A stretch of 64,000 bases of DNA, taken from the NCBI GenBank assembly GCA_963747405.1, contig CAVVFG010000015.1, positions 1 through 64,000 on the forward strand, given 5' to 3'. The DNA comes from Fodinibacter sp963747405. Lineage in GTDB: Bacteria > Actinomycetota > Actinomycetes > Actinomycetales > Dermatophilaceae. Positions 51,508 through 59,634 of the stretch are shown here, one piece after another. Under the pieces are notes generated by a model. It was given only the letters and a program-made list of their open reading frames with translations, ran no database searches and was not told the DNA's origin. Each line of letters begins with the position of its first letter. The stretch's first letter is position 1. The translations under genes and the position numbers were made by a program.

Positions 51508-52077
51508 CTACGGCTGGGGGCCGGGGTCTGTGGGGTGACGGCGCTCGGCGTCGATGAGCTCGGTGAGCCAGCGCACCTCGCGCTCGGTGGTCTCCTCGCC
51601 GTGGCGCTGGAGGGCCGAGGTGTAGGCGTCGATGCGCTCGCGGTTGCGGGCGGCCGCCTCGCGGACCCGCTCGAGGTCCTCCTGCACGCGCGAGCGCCGG
51701 CCCTCGAGGATGCGCAGCCTGACGTCGCGCTCGGTGCGGGCGAAGAAGGCGAACCGCACGTCGAAGCCGTCGTCGTCCCACGACGAGGCGTCGGTGCGCG
51801 CGACGAGGTCGGCGAAGTGCTCCTTGCCGGCGGCGGTGAGCTCGTAGACCACCCGGGGGCGCTTTCCGCCGGGGCCGGCCGGGTCGGAGGTCTGCGCGAT
51901 CAGGCCCCGCTCGAGCAGGCCCTTCAGCGCGGGGTAGAGGGTGCCGTAGGACAGGGCGCGGAAGGGGCCGAGCGCGGTGTTGAGCCGGCGGCGCAGCTCG
52001 TAGCCGTGGGTCGGACCCTCGTGCAGCAGGCCGAGCACGGCGAACTCGAGGAGGCGGGCGCGGCGGGTGGTGACCAC
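51508..52077 (-). CDS. PadR-family transcriptional regulator
   Basis: The 189-residue protein has a winged-helix PadR domain (about 8-85; FAVLGLLHEGPTHGYELRRR, LSYGTLYPALKGLLERGLI) and a C-terminal Vir_act_alpha_C-type helical domain (EREVRWLTELIDAERRH). Its GTG has a strong GAAGGAGG site. It precedes ino1 in one operon and is divergent from ponA. A palindrome in the shared upstream region is the likely operator. Confidence 0.92.
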   Translation of the reverse strand: MVTTRRARLLEFAVLGLLHEGPTHGYELRRRLNTALGPFRALSYGTLYPALKGLLERGLIAQTSDPAGPGGKRPRVVYELTAAGKEHFADLVARTDASSWDDDGFDVRFAFFARTERDVRLRILEGRRSRVQEDLERVREAAARNRERIDAYTSALQRHGEETTEREVRWLTELIDAERRHPTDPGPQP

Positions 52078-52152
52078 GGGAACCTCCTTCGCGAGCGGGG
52101 GAACAGACCTGACATACGGGGCGTTTGTCAGAACGCGACGTTAACACAGATA

Positions 52153-52171
52153 TATCGATGCGATACATCGA
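52153..52171. promoter_or_regulatory. candidate PadR operator
   Basis: Two overlapping dyads are visible: TATCG-ATG-CGATA (52153-52165) and TCGATG-N5-CATCGA (52155-52171). They form an AT-rich spot in otherwise GC-rich DNA between padR and ponA. A CATACT -10-like box for ponA lies at about 52232-52237. The rest of the gap holds nothing else notable. Confidence 0.5.
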
Positions 52172-52313
52172 GGATGCGGTCGCGGACCGGCGGCCGGAGC
52201 ACGGGATTCAGGTTTCTCCAAGGAATCGCGCCATACTGGCCGCTGGGTTCGCGCGCCCCCCGCGCCGTCTCCACGCCCCGGACCCACCCCTGACCCCCGT
52301 CCACGGAAGCAGC

Positions 52314-54593
52314 ATGAGCTCACGCAACCCCCGCACCCGCGCCCAGGGCCGACAGGCCCCGGCGACCCAGTCACCCTCGGTCCGCTCCGGCGGGTCCGGC
52401 GGCTCGAACGGGTCCGGCGACGGCCGCGCCACGGCATCCCCGGGCCGTTCGCGCGGCGTGACCTGGCTGCTGCGCGCCCTGTGGGCCGTGCTCGCGCTGG
52501 GCGTGCTCGGGGTGGTCGCGGTGGGCATCGCCTACGCCCGCACCGACGTCCCCACGCCCAACGAGCTCGCGACGGCGCAGGCGTCGATCGTCTACTACAG
52601 CGACGGCAAGACCGAGATGGCCAGGCTCTCCGACGCCGAGGGCAACCGCGAGTCGGTGCCGCTGTCGAAGGTGCCCGACCACATGCAGAAGGCGATGCTC
52701 GCGGCGGAGGACCAGAACTTCTACCAGAACAACGGCATCTCGCCCTCCGGCATCGCGCGTGCGGTCTTCGTGGCGATCAAGGGCGGGCAGGCCACCCAGG
52801 GCGGGTCGACGATCACCCAGCAGTACGTCAAGAACTACTTCCTCACGGCCGACCGCACCCTGTCGCGCAAGGCCCGCGAGATCCTGCTGGCGATCAAGAT
52901 CGACCAGCAGCAGAGCAAGGACCAGATCCTCGAGAACTACCTGAACACCATCTACTACGGTCGCGGCGCCTACGGCATCCAGACGGCGTCGAGGGCGTAC
53001 TTCAACAAGGACGTCTCGAAGCTCACCCCGGCCGAGGGCGCCTTCCTCGCCGCGGTCATCCGCGGGCCGTCGCTCTACGACCCGGCCCTGGGCGACAAGC
53101 AGGAGGCCAACGCCAAGGAGCGCTCCGGCTTCATCCTCGACGCCATGGTGAGCAAGGGCTGGCTGACGCCACAGGAGCGTGCCGACGCCACCTTCCCGAA
53201 GTTCCAGAAGTACAAGCCGCACACCCAGAGCGGCCCGACCGGCTACCTCACCCAGATGGTCAAGAACGAGATCGTCACCAAGTACAAGATCGAGCAGGAC
53301 GACCTCGACCGTGGTGGCTACCGCATCGTCTCGACCGTCGACCGGGCCAAGCAGGCCGACATGGTCGCGGCGGTCAAGAAGGAGCGACCCAAGGACACGC
53401 CGTCGGTGCACGTGGGCATGGCCTCGATCCAGCCGGGCAACGGCGCGATCGTCGCCCTCTACGGTGGCGAGGACTACATGAAGCGCCAGCAGAACGCGGC
53501 CACCCAGGACAAGATGCAGGCCGGCTCGACGTTCAAGGTCTTCGCGCTGATCGCGGCGCTGCAGTCGGGTGACTACAGCCTCAACTCGCGCCTGAGCGGT
53601 GCCAGCCCCCAGTACTTCGAGGAGTTCGCCGACCCGGGCGCGTCGACGGCCAGCGGCCGCCGGGGCCGGGTGAAGAACTTCGGCAACGAGCAGTTCGGCC
53701 GGATCGACCTGCGCACGGCGACGGGCCACTCGGTCAACACCGTCTACGCCGCGCTGAACATCGACGCCGGCCCGAAGAAGTCGAGCAAGGCGGCCAAGGA
53801 CGCCGGTGTGCGCAGCCCGCTCGAGGCCAACATGGCCAACGTGCTGGGTACCGACTACGTCACGGTGCTCGACATGGCCACCGCCTACGCGACGATCGCG
53901 GCGGAGGGCGTGCGGGCCGACCCGTACATCGTCAAGGAGATCCGGTTCCGGGACAAGAGCGTGCCGACCATCAAGGCCAAGGTCGTCAAGCAGCAGGTCT
54001 TCGACAAGGACCTGATGTCCGACGTCATCGACGCGATGACCTACCCGGTCGAGGGCGGCACCGCCCGCTACGTCGGCCGCAACCTGGGCCGTCCCGCCGC
54101 CGGCAAGACCGGAACCTCCGAGAGCTTCCGGTCGGCGTGGTTCAACGGCTACGTCCCCCAGCTCGAGACGGCCGTCGGTCTCTACCGCAGCGGCAAGGGC
54201 GGCAAGGAGCTGCCCATGGAGAACCTGCCCAACGCCGGCAACATCACCGGTGGCACGTACCCGACCCGGATCTGGACCGCCTACATGAAGGCCGCCCTCG
54301 ACGGCACCAAGGTGGTCAAGTTCCCGGAGCCGGCCGGCATCAACAAGAACGCCGACCCGCCGCCGCCCCCGCCGCCGCCGGCCCCGCCGGCCCCGGCCCC
54401 GACGACCAAGGCGCCGCCGGCCACGACGCAGGCGCCGCCGCCGAGCACGACGAGCGCGCCGCCCTCGCCGACGACGAGCGCGCCGCCGACACGCACCACG
54501 CGCCCACCGACGCCGACGCGCACCCGCACCAACGGCCCGCCGAGCCCGCGGGTCACGCCGACACCGCTGGGGCCGTCGCCGAGCGCCGGCTGA
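52314..54593 (+). CDS. ponA: bifunctional class A penicillin-binding protein
   Basis: The 759-residue enzyme polymerises and cross-links peptidoglycan. It has a cytoplasmic Ser/Gly-rich head, a membrane helix at about 50-74, a GT51 domain with the catalytic Glu132 (AAEDQNFY) and TQGGSTITQQYVKN, and a transpeptidase domain with Ser405 and Lys408 (AGSTFK), Ser473-Val-Asn475 and KTG 598-600. The last 80 residues are a Pro/Thr-rich tail. The ATG at 52314 with GGAAG upstream was chosen. It is followed 28 bp later by the glycosyltransferase-like gene, the ponA1-Rv0051-rpsF order of mycobacteria. Confidence 0.96.
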   Translation: MSSRNPRTRAQGRQAPATQSPSVRSGGSGGSNGSGDGRATASPGRSRGVTWLLRALWAVLALGVLGVVAVGIAYARTDVPTPNELATAQASIVYYSDGKTEMARLSDAEGNRESVPLSKVPDHMQKAMLAAEDQNFYQNNGISPSGIARAVFVAIKGGQATQGGSTITQQYVKNYFLTADRTLSRKAREILLAIKIDQQQSKDQILENYLNTIYYGRGAYGIQTASRAYFNKDVSKLTPAEGAFLAAVIRGPSLYDPALGDKQEANAKERSGFILDAMVSKGWLTPQERADATFPKFQKYKPHTQSGPTGYLTQMVKNEIVTKYKIEQDDLDRGGYRIVSTVDRAKQADMVAAVKKERPKDTPSVHVGMASIQPGNGAIVALYGGEDYMKRQQNAATQDKMQAGSTFKVFALIAALQSGDYSLNSRLSGASPQYFEEFADPGASTASGRRGRVKNFGNEQFGRIDLRTATGHSVNTVYAALNIDAGPKKSSKAAKDAGVRSPLEANMANVLGTDYVTVLDMATAYATIAAEGVRADPYIVKEIRFRDKSVPTIKAKVVKQQVFDKDLMSDVIDAMTYPVEGGTARYVGRNLGRPAAGKTGTSESFRSAWFNGYVPQLETAVGLYRSGKGGKELPMENLPNAGNITGGTYPTRIWTAYMKAALDGTKVVKFPEPAGINKNADPPPPPPPPAPPAPAPTTKAPPATTQAPPPSTTSAPPSPTTSAPPTRTTRPPTPTRTRTNGPPSPRVTPTPLGPSPSAG

Positions 54594-54608
54594 GCGGTGG
54601 CCCGCGGC

Positions 54609-54614
54609 TAGGGT
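54609..54614 (+). promoter_or_regulatory. -10 box for a leaderless transcript of the membrane glycosyltransferase-like gene
   Basis: TAGGGT is followed by 7 bases and the GTG at 54622. No ribosome site is present. Confidence 0.5.
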
Positions 54615-54621
54615 GCCAGCC

Positions 54622-55995
54622 GTGGACGACGTGCGTGACCCCGTGCTGCCGCCGGCCCTGAGCACACCGCTCGGTGGTCCGCGGGGCCGCCGGCTGCGGC
54701 CGGTCGAGCGCGGGCCGCTCGCCCGGCTCGCCCCGGTGCTGCTGCTGCTGGCGCTGCCGCTGTCGGTCGCGGCGCTGCGCCAGGCCGGCTGCCTGAACTT
54801 CGGCTGGCGCGGCGAGGTCCCGGTGTGGCGGCAGTGCTCCGCCCCGGTGGTGCAGGCGGTGGGCGCCGGCGACCCCGGCTCCGGGGTCGCGGCCTGGCTC
54901 GGGGCCGGGCTGCGCCCGGCGCAGCCGGTGCTCTCCGGGGTACTGGCCTCGGCGCTGTCACGCATGGCGCCCGGCGCGGGCGACGGGCACCTGCAGTGGT
55001 TCCTCGCCCTGTGGGTGCTGCTCACCGCGGCGGTGCTCGCCGGGCTGGTCGTCGCCGTGGGCACGGTACGTCGTCACCCGGACGCCGACCCGGTCGCGCT
55101 CGCGCTGTCACCGGTGCTCGCGCTGACCGTGTTCCGCTCCACCGACCTGCTGCCCCTCGCCCTCGCCGTGGTGGCGCTGTGGGCGTGGAGCCGGGACCGC
55201 GAGCGGGTGGCCGGGGTACTGGGCGGGCTGGCGGTGCTGGCCGGGCCGCTCTCGGCCGTGGTGGTGCTGGCGATGCTGCTGCTGCCGGGTCGCGGCGGCG
55301 ACGCCGATGCAGGGCGTGGCGGCGAGGCACGCCGCCGGCTGCTCGTCACCACGGCCGCCACCGTCGCGACGCTCGCGGTCGCGGTGGCGCTGGTGGATGC
55401 CGGCGTCCTCACCGCCCCGTGGCGGGCCTGGGCCCGGGGCGGCGCCGGGCCGGGGTCACCCTGGTACCTCTTCACGATGGCCGGGTACCCGATCGGCGCG
55501 GGCCACGTCGCGCTCATCGCGGCGCTCGGCATCCTGCTCGCCGTGGCGCTCACCGTGCTGCTGGCGCGCCGGCGGCCACGACCGGTCGTGGCGGCCGCCG
55601 CGCTGGTGGGCCTGTGCGTGGCCCTGTCGAGCGCGGCCTCGTTCCAGCCGTGGGCCGCCCTGTGGCTGGTGCCGTTCATCGCCCTGGTCGGCATCGGCTG
55701 GCGCGACCACCTCCTGTGGGCCGGCGCCGAGGCCGTGCACGCCGTGGCGATGTTCGGCTACCTCGACTACCTCCTCGACCCCGCGCACGGGCTGCCGCCA
55801 GGCTGGTACTCCGCCGCACTGCTGCTCCGGCTGGCCGCGGTGGCGTGGCTGGCGCACCAGGCGTGGGAGCAGGCGAGTTGGGGGGATGCCGTCCCGGCCG
55901 GTACCCTGTGGAAGTTGCCCTCGGTGCGGCCTGTGGAAAACTCCCCGGCCGATGTCGGCAGCAATGCATACCCTCCTGTCACGGAGAGACCGTGA
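54622..55995 (+). CDS. polytopic membrane protein, glycosyltransferase-87-like
   Basis: The 457-residue protein has about 10 hydrophobic segments separated by short loops, with the first at about 35-52 (LAPVLLLLALPLSVAAL). A conserved-looking extracytoplasmic loop carries RQAGCLNFGWRGEVPVWRQC. The length and the position between ponA and rpsF correspond to the Rv0051-type proteins, classed as GT-C/DUF2029 mannosyltransferase-like. No catalytic proof is visible. It probably acts on polyprenyl-linked sugars at the cell envelope. Confidence 0.75.
   Translation: MDDVRDPVLPPALSTPLGGPRGRRLRPVERGPLARLAPVLLLLALPLSVAALRQAGCLNFGWRGEVPVWRQCSAPVVQAVGAGDPGSGVAAWLGAGLRPAQPVLSGVLASALSRMAPGAGDGHLQWFLALWVLLTAAVLAGLVVAVGTVRRHPDADPVALALSPVLALTVFRSTDLLPLALAVVALWAWSRDRERVAGVLGGLAVLAGPLSAVVVLAMLLLPGRGGDADAGRGGEARRRLLVTTAATVATLAVAVALVDAGVLTAPWRAWARGGAGPGSPWYLFTMAGYPIGAGHVALIAALGILLAVALTVLLARRRPRPVVAAAALVGLCVALSSAASFQPWAALWLVPFIALVGIGWRDHLLWAGAEAVHAVAMFGYLDYLLDPAHGLPPGWYSAALLLRLAAVAWLAHQAWEQASWGDAVPAGTLWKLPSVRPVENSPADVGSNAYPPVTERP
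55969..55974 (+). promoter_or_regulatory. -10 box for the rpsF-ssb-rpsR-rplI operon
   Basis: TACCCT lies in the end of the preceding gene, 52 bases before the rpsF ATG. The predicted leader contains the strong ribosome site AAAGGAGG. No clear -35 hexamer was seen. Confidence 0.45.
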
Positions 55996-56026
55996 CCGCC
56001 ACAGACCAAAGGAGGCGGGTTAACGC

Positions 56027-56314
56027 ATGCGTCAGTACGAACTCATGGTCATCCTCGACCCGGAGCTCGACGACCGGACGGTTCAGCCGTCGCTGGAGCG
56101 GTTCCTCAAGGTCGTGACCACCGATGGGGGGTCCGTCGACAACGTCGACATCTGGGGCCGCCGTCGTCTGGCCTACGAGATCAAGAAGAAGGCCGAGGGC
56201 ATCTACGCCGTCGTGAACTTCACCTCCGAGCCGGCCACGGCCAAGGAGCTGGACCGCCAGCTCGGCCTCAACGAGTCGGTCATGCGGACCAAGCTCATGC
56301 GCCCCGGCGCCTGA
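56027..56314 (+). CDS. rpsF: 30S ribosomal protein S6
   Basis: The 95-residue protein begins MRQYELMVILDPELDDRT and has the typical WGRRRLAYEIKKKAEGIY segment. It binds 16S rRNA together with S18, encoded two genes later. AAAGGAGG precedes the ATG by about 12 bases. Confidence 0.98.
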   Translation: MRQYELMVILDPELDDRTVQPSLERFLKVVTTDGGSVDNVDIWGRRRLAYEIKKKAEGIYAVVNFTSEPATAKELDRQLGLNESVMRTKLMRPGA

Positions 56315-56369
56315 GCCCACGTCCACACCGCACACCTCGGAACGGGACCAGAAGGAGCCACCTGTACCC

Positions 56370-56933
56370 ATGGCAGGCGAAACCACCATCACCATCGTCG
56401 GCAACCTGACCGCCGACCCCGAGCTCCGGTTCACCCCCTCGGGGGCCGCCGTCGCGAACTTCACCGTGGCCTCCACGCCGCGCACGTTCGACCGGCAGTC
56501 CAACGAGTGGAAGGACGGCGAGACCCTCTTCATGCGCTGCTCGATCTGGCGCGACGCGGCCGAGAACGTCGCCGAGTCGCTCCACCGGGGCACCCGGGTG
56601 GTCGCTACGGGGCGGCTGAAGTCGCGCTCGTACGACACCAAGGAGGGTGAGAAGCGCACCGTCATCGAGCTCGACGTCGACGAGGTCGGCCCGTCGCTGC
56701 GCTACGCGTCCGCGAAGGTCACCAAGGCCGAGCGCGGCGGTTCCGGTGGTGGCTTCGGTGGCCAGGGCGGCGGCCAGCAGGCTGCCGACCCGTGGGCCAC
56801 CGGTGGGTCCGCCCCCGCCCCCCAGCAGGGTGGCCAGGGCGGCTGGGGCGGCCAGCAGCAGCCCCAGCAGCCGCAGGGTGGCCAGCAGGGCGGCTGGGGC
56901 CAGGCGCCCAGCTACGACGAGCCCCCCTTCTGA
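56370..56933 (+). CDS. ssb: single-stranded DNA-binding protein
   Basis: The 187-residue protein has an OB fold in residues 1-120 (TITIVGNLTADPELRFTPSG, FMRCSIWRDAAENVAESL, RVVATGRLKSRSY) and a Gly/Gln-rich flexible tail ending in DEPPF, the acidic tip that recruits repair and replication proteins. GAAGGAG precedes the ATG. It lies between rpsF and rpsR as in most bacteria. Confidence 0.97.
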   Translation: MAGETTITIVGNLTADPELRFTPSGAAVANFTVASTPRTFDRQSNEWKDGETLFMRCSIWRDAAENVAESLHRGTRVVATGRLKSRSYDTKEGEKRTVIELDVDEVGPSLRYASAKVTKAERGGSGGGFGGQGGGQQAADPWATGGSAPAPQQGGQGGWGGQQQPQQPQGGQQGGWGQAPSYDEPPF

Positions 56934-57055
56934 CCCCAACCGCACCGGGGCCGTGACCACCTCGTCACGGGGCACCCCACCCCCCCGCACGACACCATCC
57001 CTGGGAGACCAGGGCTCATCCGCCGGGACAGCTCCGGCAGAAGGAGAGCACCACG

Positions 57056-57292
57056 ATGGCCAAGCCCGCCATTCGCAAGCCCAAGAAGAAGGCCAACCCG
57101 CTCAAGGCGGCGAAGGTCGAGAACATCGACTACAAGGACGCCGCACTGCTGCGCAAGTTCATCTCCGACCGCGGCAAGATCCGCGCGCGTCGGGTCACCG
57201 GTGTGACCGTGCAGGAGCAGCGCCTCATCGCCAATGCCGTCAAGAACGCGCGCGAGATGGCCTTGTTGCCGTACTCCAGCTCGTCCCGCTGA
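57056..57292 (+). CDS. rpsR: 30S ribosomal protein S18 (cysteine-free type)
   Basis: The 78-residue protein has the S18 core NIDYKDAALLRKFISDRGKI and ARRVTGVTVQEQRLIANAVK. The N-terminal zinc-binding cysteines found in many S18 proteins are absent (RKPKKKANPLKAAKV), so it is the zinc-independent form. Such forms can be used in zinc limitation or as the only copy. GAAGGAG precedes the ATG. Confidence 0.97.
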   Translation: MAKPAIRKPKKKANPLKAAKVENIDYKDAALLRKFISDRGKIRARRVTGVTVQEQRLIANAVKNAREMALLPYSSSSR

Positions 57293-57294
57293 TC

Positions 57295-57338
57295 TCACCC
57301 CACGAAGTCCGCCCACGCGGAGCGTGGGACCCGCGCTC
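57295..57338. repeat. 44-bp dispersed intergenic repeat, copy 2
   Basis: This inverted copy of the element at 19946-19989 is identical at 41 of 44 positions and begins 3 bases after the rpsR stop. Its hairpin arms are CCCACGC and GCGTGGG. It is the main content of the 98-bp rpsR-rplI gap. Confidence 0.8.
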
Positions 57339-57390
57339 GTGCCCGGTGGTTCGCAGGCGCGACGCGGGCGTCAACAGAAGGACGTAAGAC

Positions 57391-57837
57391 ATGAAGGTCA
57401 TCCTCACCCACGAGGTCACCGGCCTCGGCACCGCCGGTGACGTCGTCGACGTCAAGGACGGCTACGCCCGCAACTTCCTCTTCCGCCGCGGTCTCGCGAC
57501 GGCGTGGACCAAGGGCGGCCAGAAGCAGGTCGACGCCATCGCCGCGGGGCGCCAGGTCCGCGAGGTGAAGTCGCTCGAGGAGGCGAAGTCCATCAAGGGC
57601 AACCTCGAGTCCAAGGCGGTCACCGTCACCGCGCACGCCGGCAGTGGCGGCCGCCTCTTCGGTGCCGTCTCCACCGGTGACATCGCCGAGGCCGTCAGGG
57701 CCGCCGGCGGTCCGTCGCTCGACAAGCGCAAGATCGAGGTCCCGATCCCGATCAAGACCACCGGCACGCACTCCGCGCTGGTGCGTCTGCACCCCGAGGT
57801 GCAGGCGACCGTCGAGCTCGAGGTCGTCGCCGGCTGA
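57391..57837 (+). CDS. rplI: 50S ribosomal protein L9
   Basis: The 148-residue protein begins MKVILTHEVTGLGTAGDVVD and continues with VKDGYARNFLFRRGLA, the standard N-terminal L9 domain. A long helix links to the C-terminal domain (GRLFGAVSTGDIAEAV). GAAGGA precedes the ATG. Confidence 0.98.
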   Translation: MKVILTHEVTGLGTAGDVVDVKDGYARNFLFRRGLATAWTKGGQKQVDAIAAGRQVREVKSLEEAKSIKGNLESKAVTVTAHAGSGGRLFGAVSTGDIAEAVRAAGGPSLDKRKIEVPIPIKTTGTHSALVRLHPEVQATVELEVVAG

Positions 57838-57896
57838 TCCCGGCCGACGCCCGAACGAGGCCCTCGCACCGTCCACGGTCCGGGGGCCTGGTCGTG

Positions 57897-57972
57897 TCCG
57901 GCTCTGGTCGCTCTGTCCGGCTCTGGTCGCTCTGCCCGGATGGCGGCGCGGTGGCACCGCCATCCGGGCAGA
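57897..57972. terminator. tandem 19-mer followed by a perfect 16-bp hairpin after rplI
   Basis: TCCGGCTCTGGTCGCTCTG is repeated twice at 57897-57934. The second copy runs into a hairpin with arms at 57931-57946 (ending CCCGGATGGCGG) and 57957-57972 (CCGCCATCCGGGCAGA) and a 10-base loop. It likely ends the ribosomal operon. The rest of 57838-58110 holds only the radA promoter. Confidence 0.8.
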
Positions 57973-58097
57973 CCACGCCCACTCCCCCCGACGGACCAGA
58001 GCGCGCACGTCTCTCGTGCGGCTCACCGGCCGGCACTGATCCGGCCGGCCGGCCGGACTGTGGCGCGCGGCATCCCGGCAGTGTCGGCGGCGCGGCA

Positions 58098-58103
58098 TAC
58101 CTT
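58098..58103 (+). promoter_or_regulatory. -10 box for the leaderless radA transcript
   Basis: TACCTT is followed by 7 bases and the ATG at 58111, with no ribosome site between. Confidence 0.55.
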
Positions 58104-58110
58104 GGGCGCC

Positions 58111-59511
58111 ATGGCATCCTCCACCGCGCGACGCAGCACCCGCACGAGCGCGACCTTCCGCTGCACCGAGTGCGGGTGGCAGGCCGTGAAGTGGGTGGGG
58201 CGCTGCGGCGAGTGCCAGGCCTGGGGGAGCGTGGCCGAGGTCGGGGCCACCACCGTGCGCACCACCGCCGCCACGGCGGTCGAGCGGCCCGCCGTCCCGA
58301 TCGGCGAGGTCGACGTCCGACGGGCGGTCGCCCGGCCTACCGGGGTGCCCGAGTTCGACCGGGTGCTCGGCGGCGGCATCGTGCCGGGGGCGGTCGTGCT
58401 GGTGGCCGGCGAGCCCGGCATCGGCAAGTCCACGCTGCTGCTCGACGTCGCCGCGCGGGCCGCCCGGTCCGGCGAGCACGGCGAGCGGCGGGTGCTCTAC
58501 GTCAGCGGTGAGGAGTCCGCGGCGCAGGTGCGCACCCGCGCCGAGCGCATCGAGGCGATGGCGCGCACGCTCTACCTGGCCAGCGAGACCGACCTGGCGA
58601 CGGTGCTGGGCCAGATCGACGCGCTCGAGCCCGAGCTGGTCGTCGTCGACTCGGTGCAGACGGTCAGCAGCGCCGAGGTCGAGGGCTCGGCCGGCAACGT
58701 CAGCCAGGTGCGCGAGGTCGCCGCCTCCCTGATCCAGGTGGCCAAGGCGCGGGGCATCGCCGTGCTGCTGGTCGGGCACGTCACCAAGGACGGCTCGATC
58801 GCCGGCCCCCGGGTGCTCGAGCACCTCGTCGACGTCGTCGTGCAGTTCGAGGGCGACCGGCACTCCCGGCTGCGCCTGGTGCGGGCGGTCAAGAACCGCT
58901 ACGGCCCCACCGACGAGGTCGGCTGCTTCGACCTGTCCGACATCGGCATCGTCGGCCTCACCGACCCCAGCGGGCTCTTTCTGTCCGGGCGCACCACCGA
59001 GGTCGCCGGCACCTGCGTGACGGTCACCCTCGAGGGGCGCCGCCCGCTGGTCACCGAGGTGCAGGCCCTGGTCACCACCTCTTCCCTCGCCACGCCGCGC
59101 CGGGCCACCTCCGGCCTCGATGCGGCGCGGGTCAACATGATCCTGGCCGTGCTCGACAAGCGGGCCAACGCCCCCATCGGCGGCAGCGACGCCTACCTCT
59201 CCACCGTGGGCGGGGTCCGCCTCACCGAGCCGGCCGCCGACCTCGCCATCAGCCTGGCCCTGGCCGGTGCCATCACCGAGCGGCCGCTGCCCAGCGGCAC
59301 GATCGCCTTCGGTGAGGTGGGCCTCGCCGGTGAGATCCGGCCGGTCACCGGCGCCCACCGCCGGCTCGCCGAGGCGCACCGCCTCGGCTTCACCCGGGCG
59401 GTCGTGCCACCGGGAGTCCTCGGCGGCGGCCCGGTGCCGGCCGGCATCCGGGTGCTCGAGGCCGACACGGTGGCGCAGGCCGTCACCCGGGGCCTGCTCC
59501 AGGCCGGCTGA
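58111..59511 (+). CDS. radA: DNA repair protein RadA (Sms)
   Basis: The 466-residue protein promotes branch migration in recombination. The zinc finger has Cys18, Cys21, Cys32 and Cys35 (CTEC, CGEC). The RecA-like ATPase has Walker A GEPGIGKST (100-108) and the RadA motif KNRYGPTDEVG. The Lon-like C-terminal domain is seen as PIGGSDAYLSTVGGVRLTEP. The ATG at 58111 agrees with the leaderless promoter. disA lies downstream, a usual pairing. Confidence 0.96.
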   Translation: MASSTARRSTRTSATFRCTECGWQAVKWVGRCGECQAWGSVAEVGATTVRTTAATAVERPAVPIGEVDVRRAVARPTGVPEFDRVLGGGIVPGAVVLVAGEPGIGKSTLLLDVAARAARSGEHGERRVLYVSGEESAAQVRTRAERIEAMARTLYLASETDLATVLGQIDALEPELVVVDSVQTVSSAEVEGSAGNVSQVREVAASLIQVAKARGIAVLLVGHVTKDGSIAGPRVLEHLVDVVVQFEGDRHSRLRLVRAVKNRYGPTDEVGCFDLSDIGIVGLTDPSGLFLSGRTTEVAGTCVTVTLEGRRPLVTEVQALVTTSSLATPRRATSGLDAARVNMILAVLDKRANAPIGGSDAYLSTVGGVRLTEPAADLAISLALAGAITERPLPSGTIAFGEVGLAGEIRPVTGAHRRLAEAHRLGFTRAVVPPGVLGGGPVPAGIRVLEADTVAQAVTRGLLQAG

Positions 59512-59574
59512 GCGCTCCGACCCGGCGAGAACCCGCCACGCCGGAGCGCGCAGCGCAGTGGGGCGGCGCCCGGA

Positions 59575-59580
59575 TAGGAT
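59575..59580 (+). promoter_or_regulatory. -10 box upstream of disA
   Basis: TAGGAT lies 54 bases before the disA GTG. The predicted leader holds the ribosome site GGAGGCGAA. Confidence 0.5.
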
Positions 59581-59634
59581 GCCGTCACTGGCCGTGGACT
59601 TCCCGGCCCGGGGACCCGTACCGACGGAGGCGAA

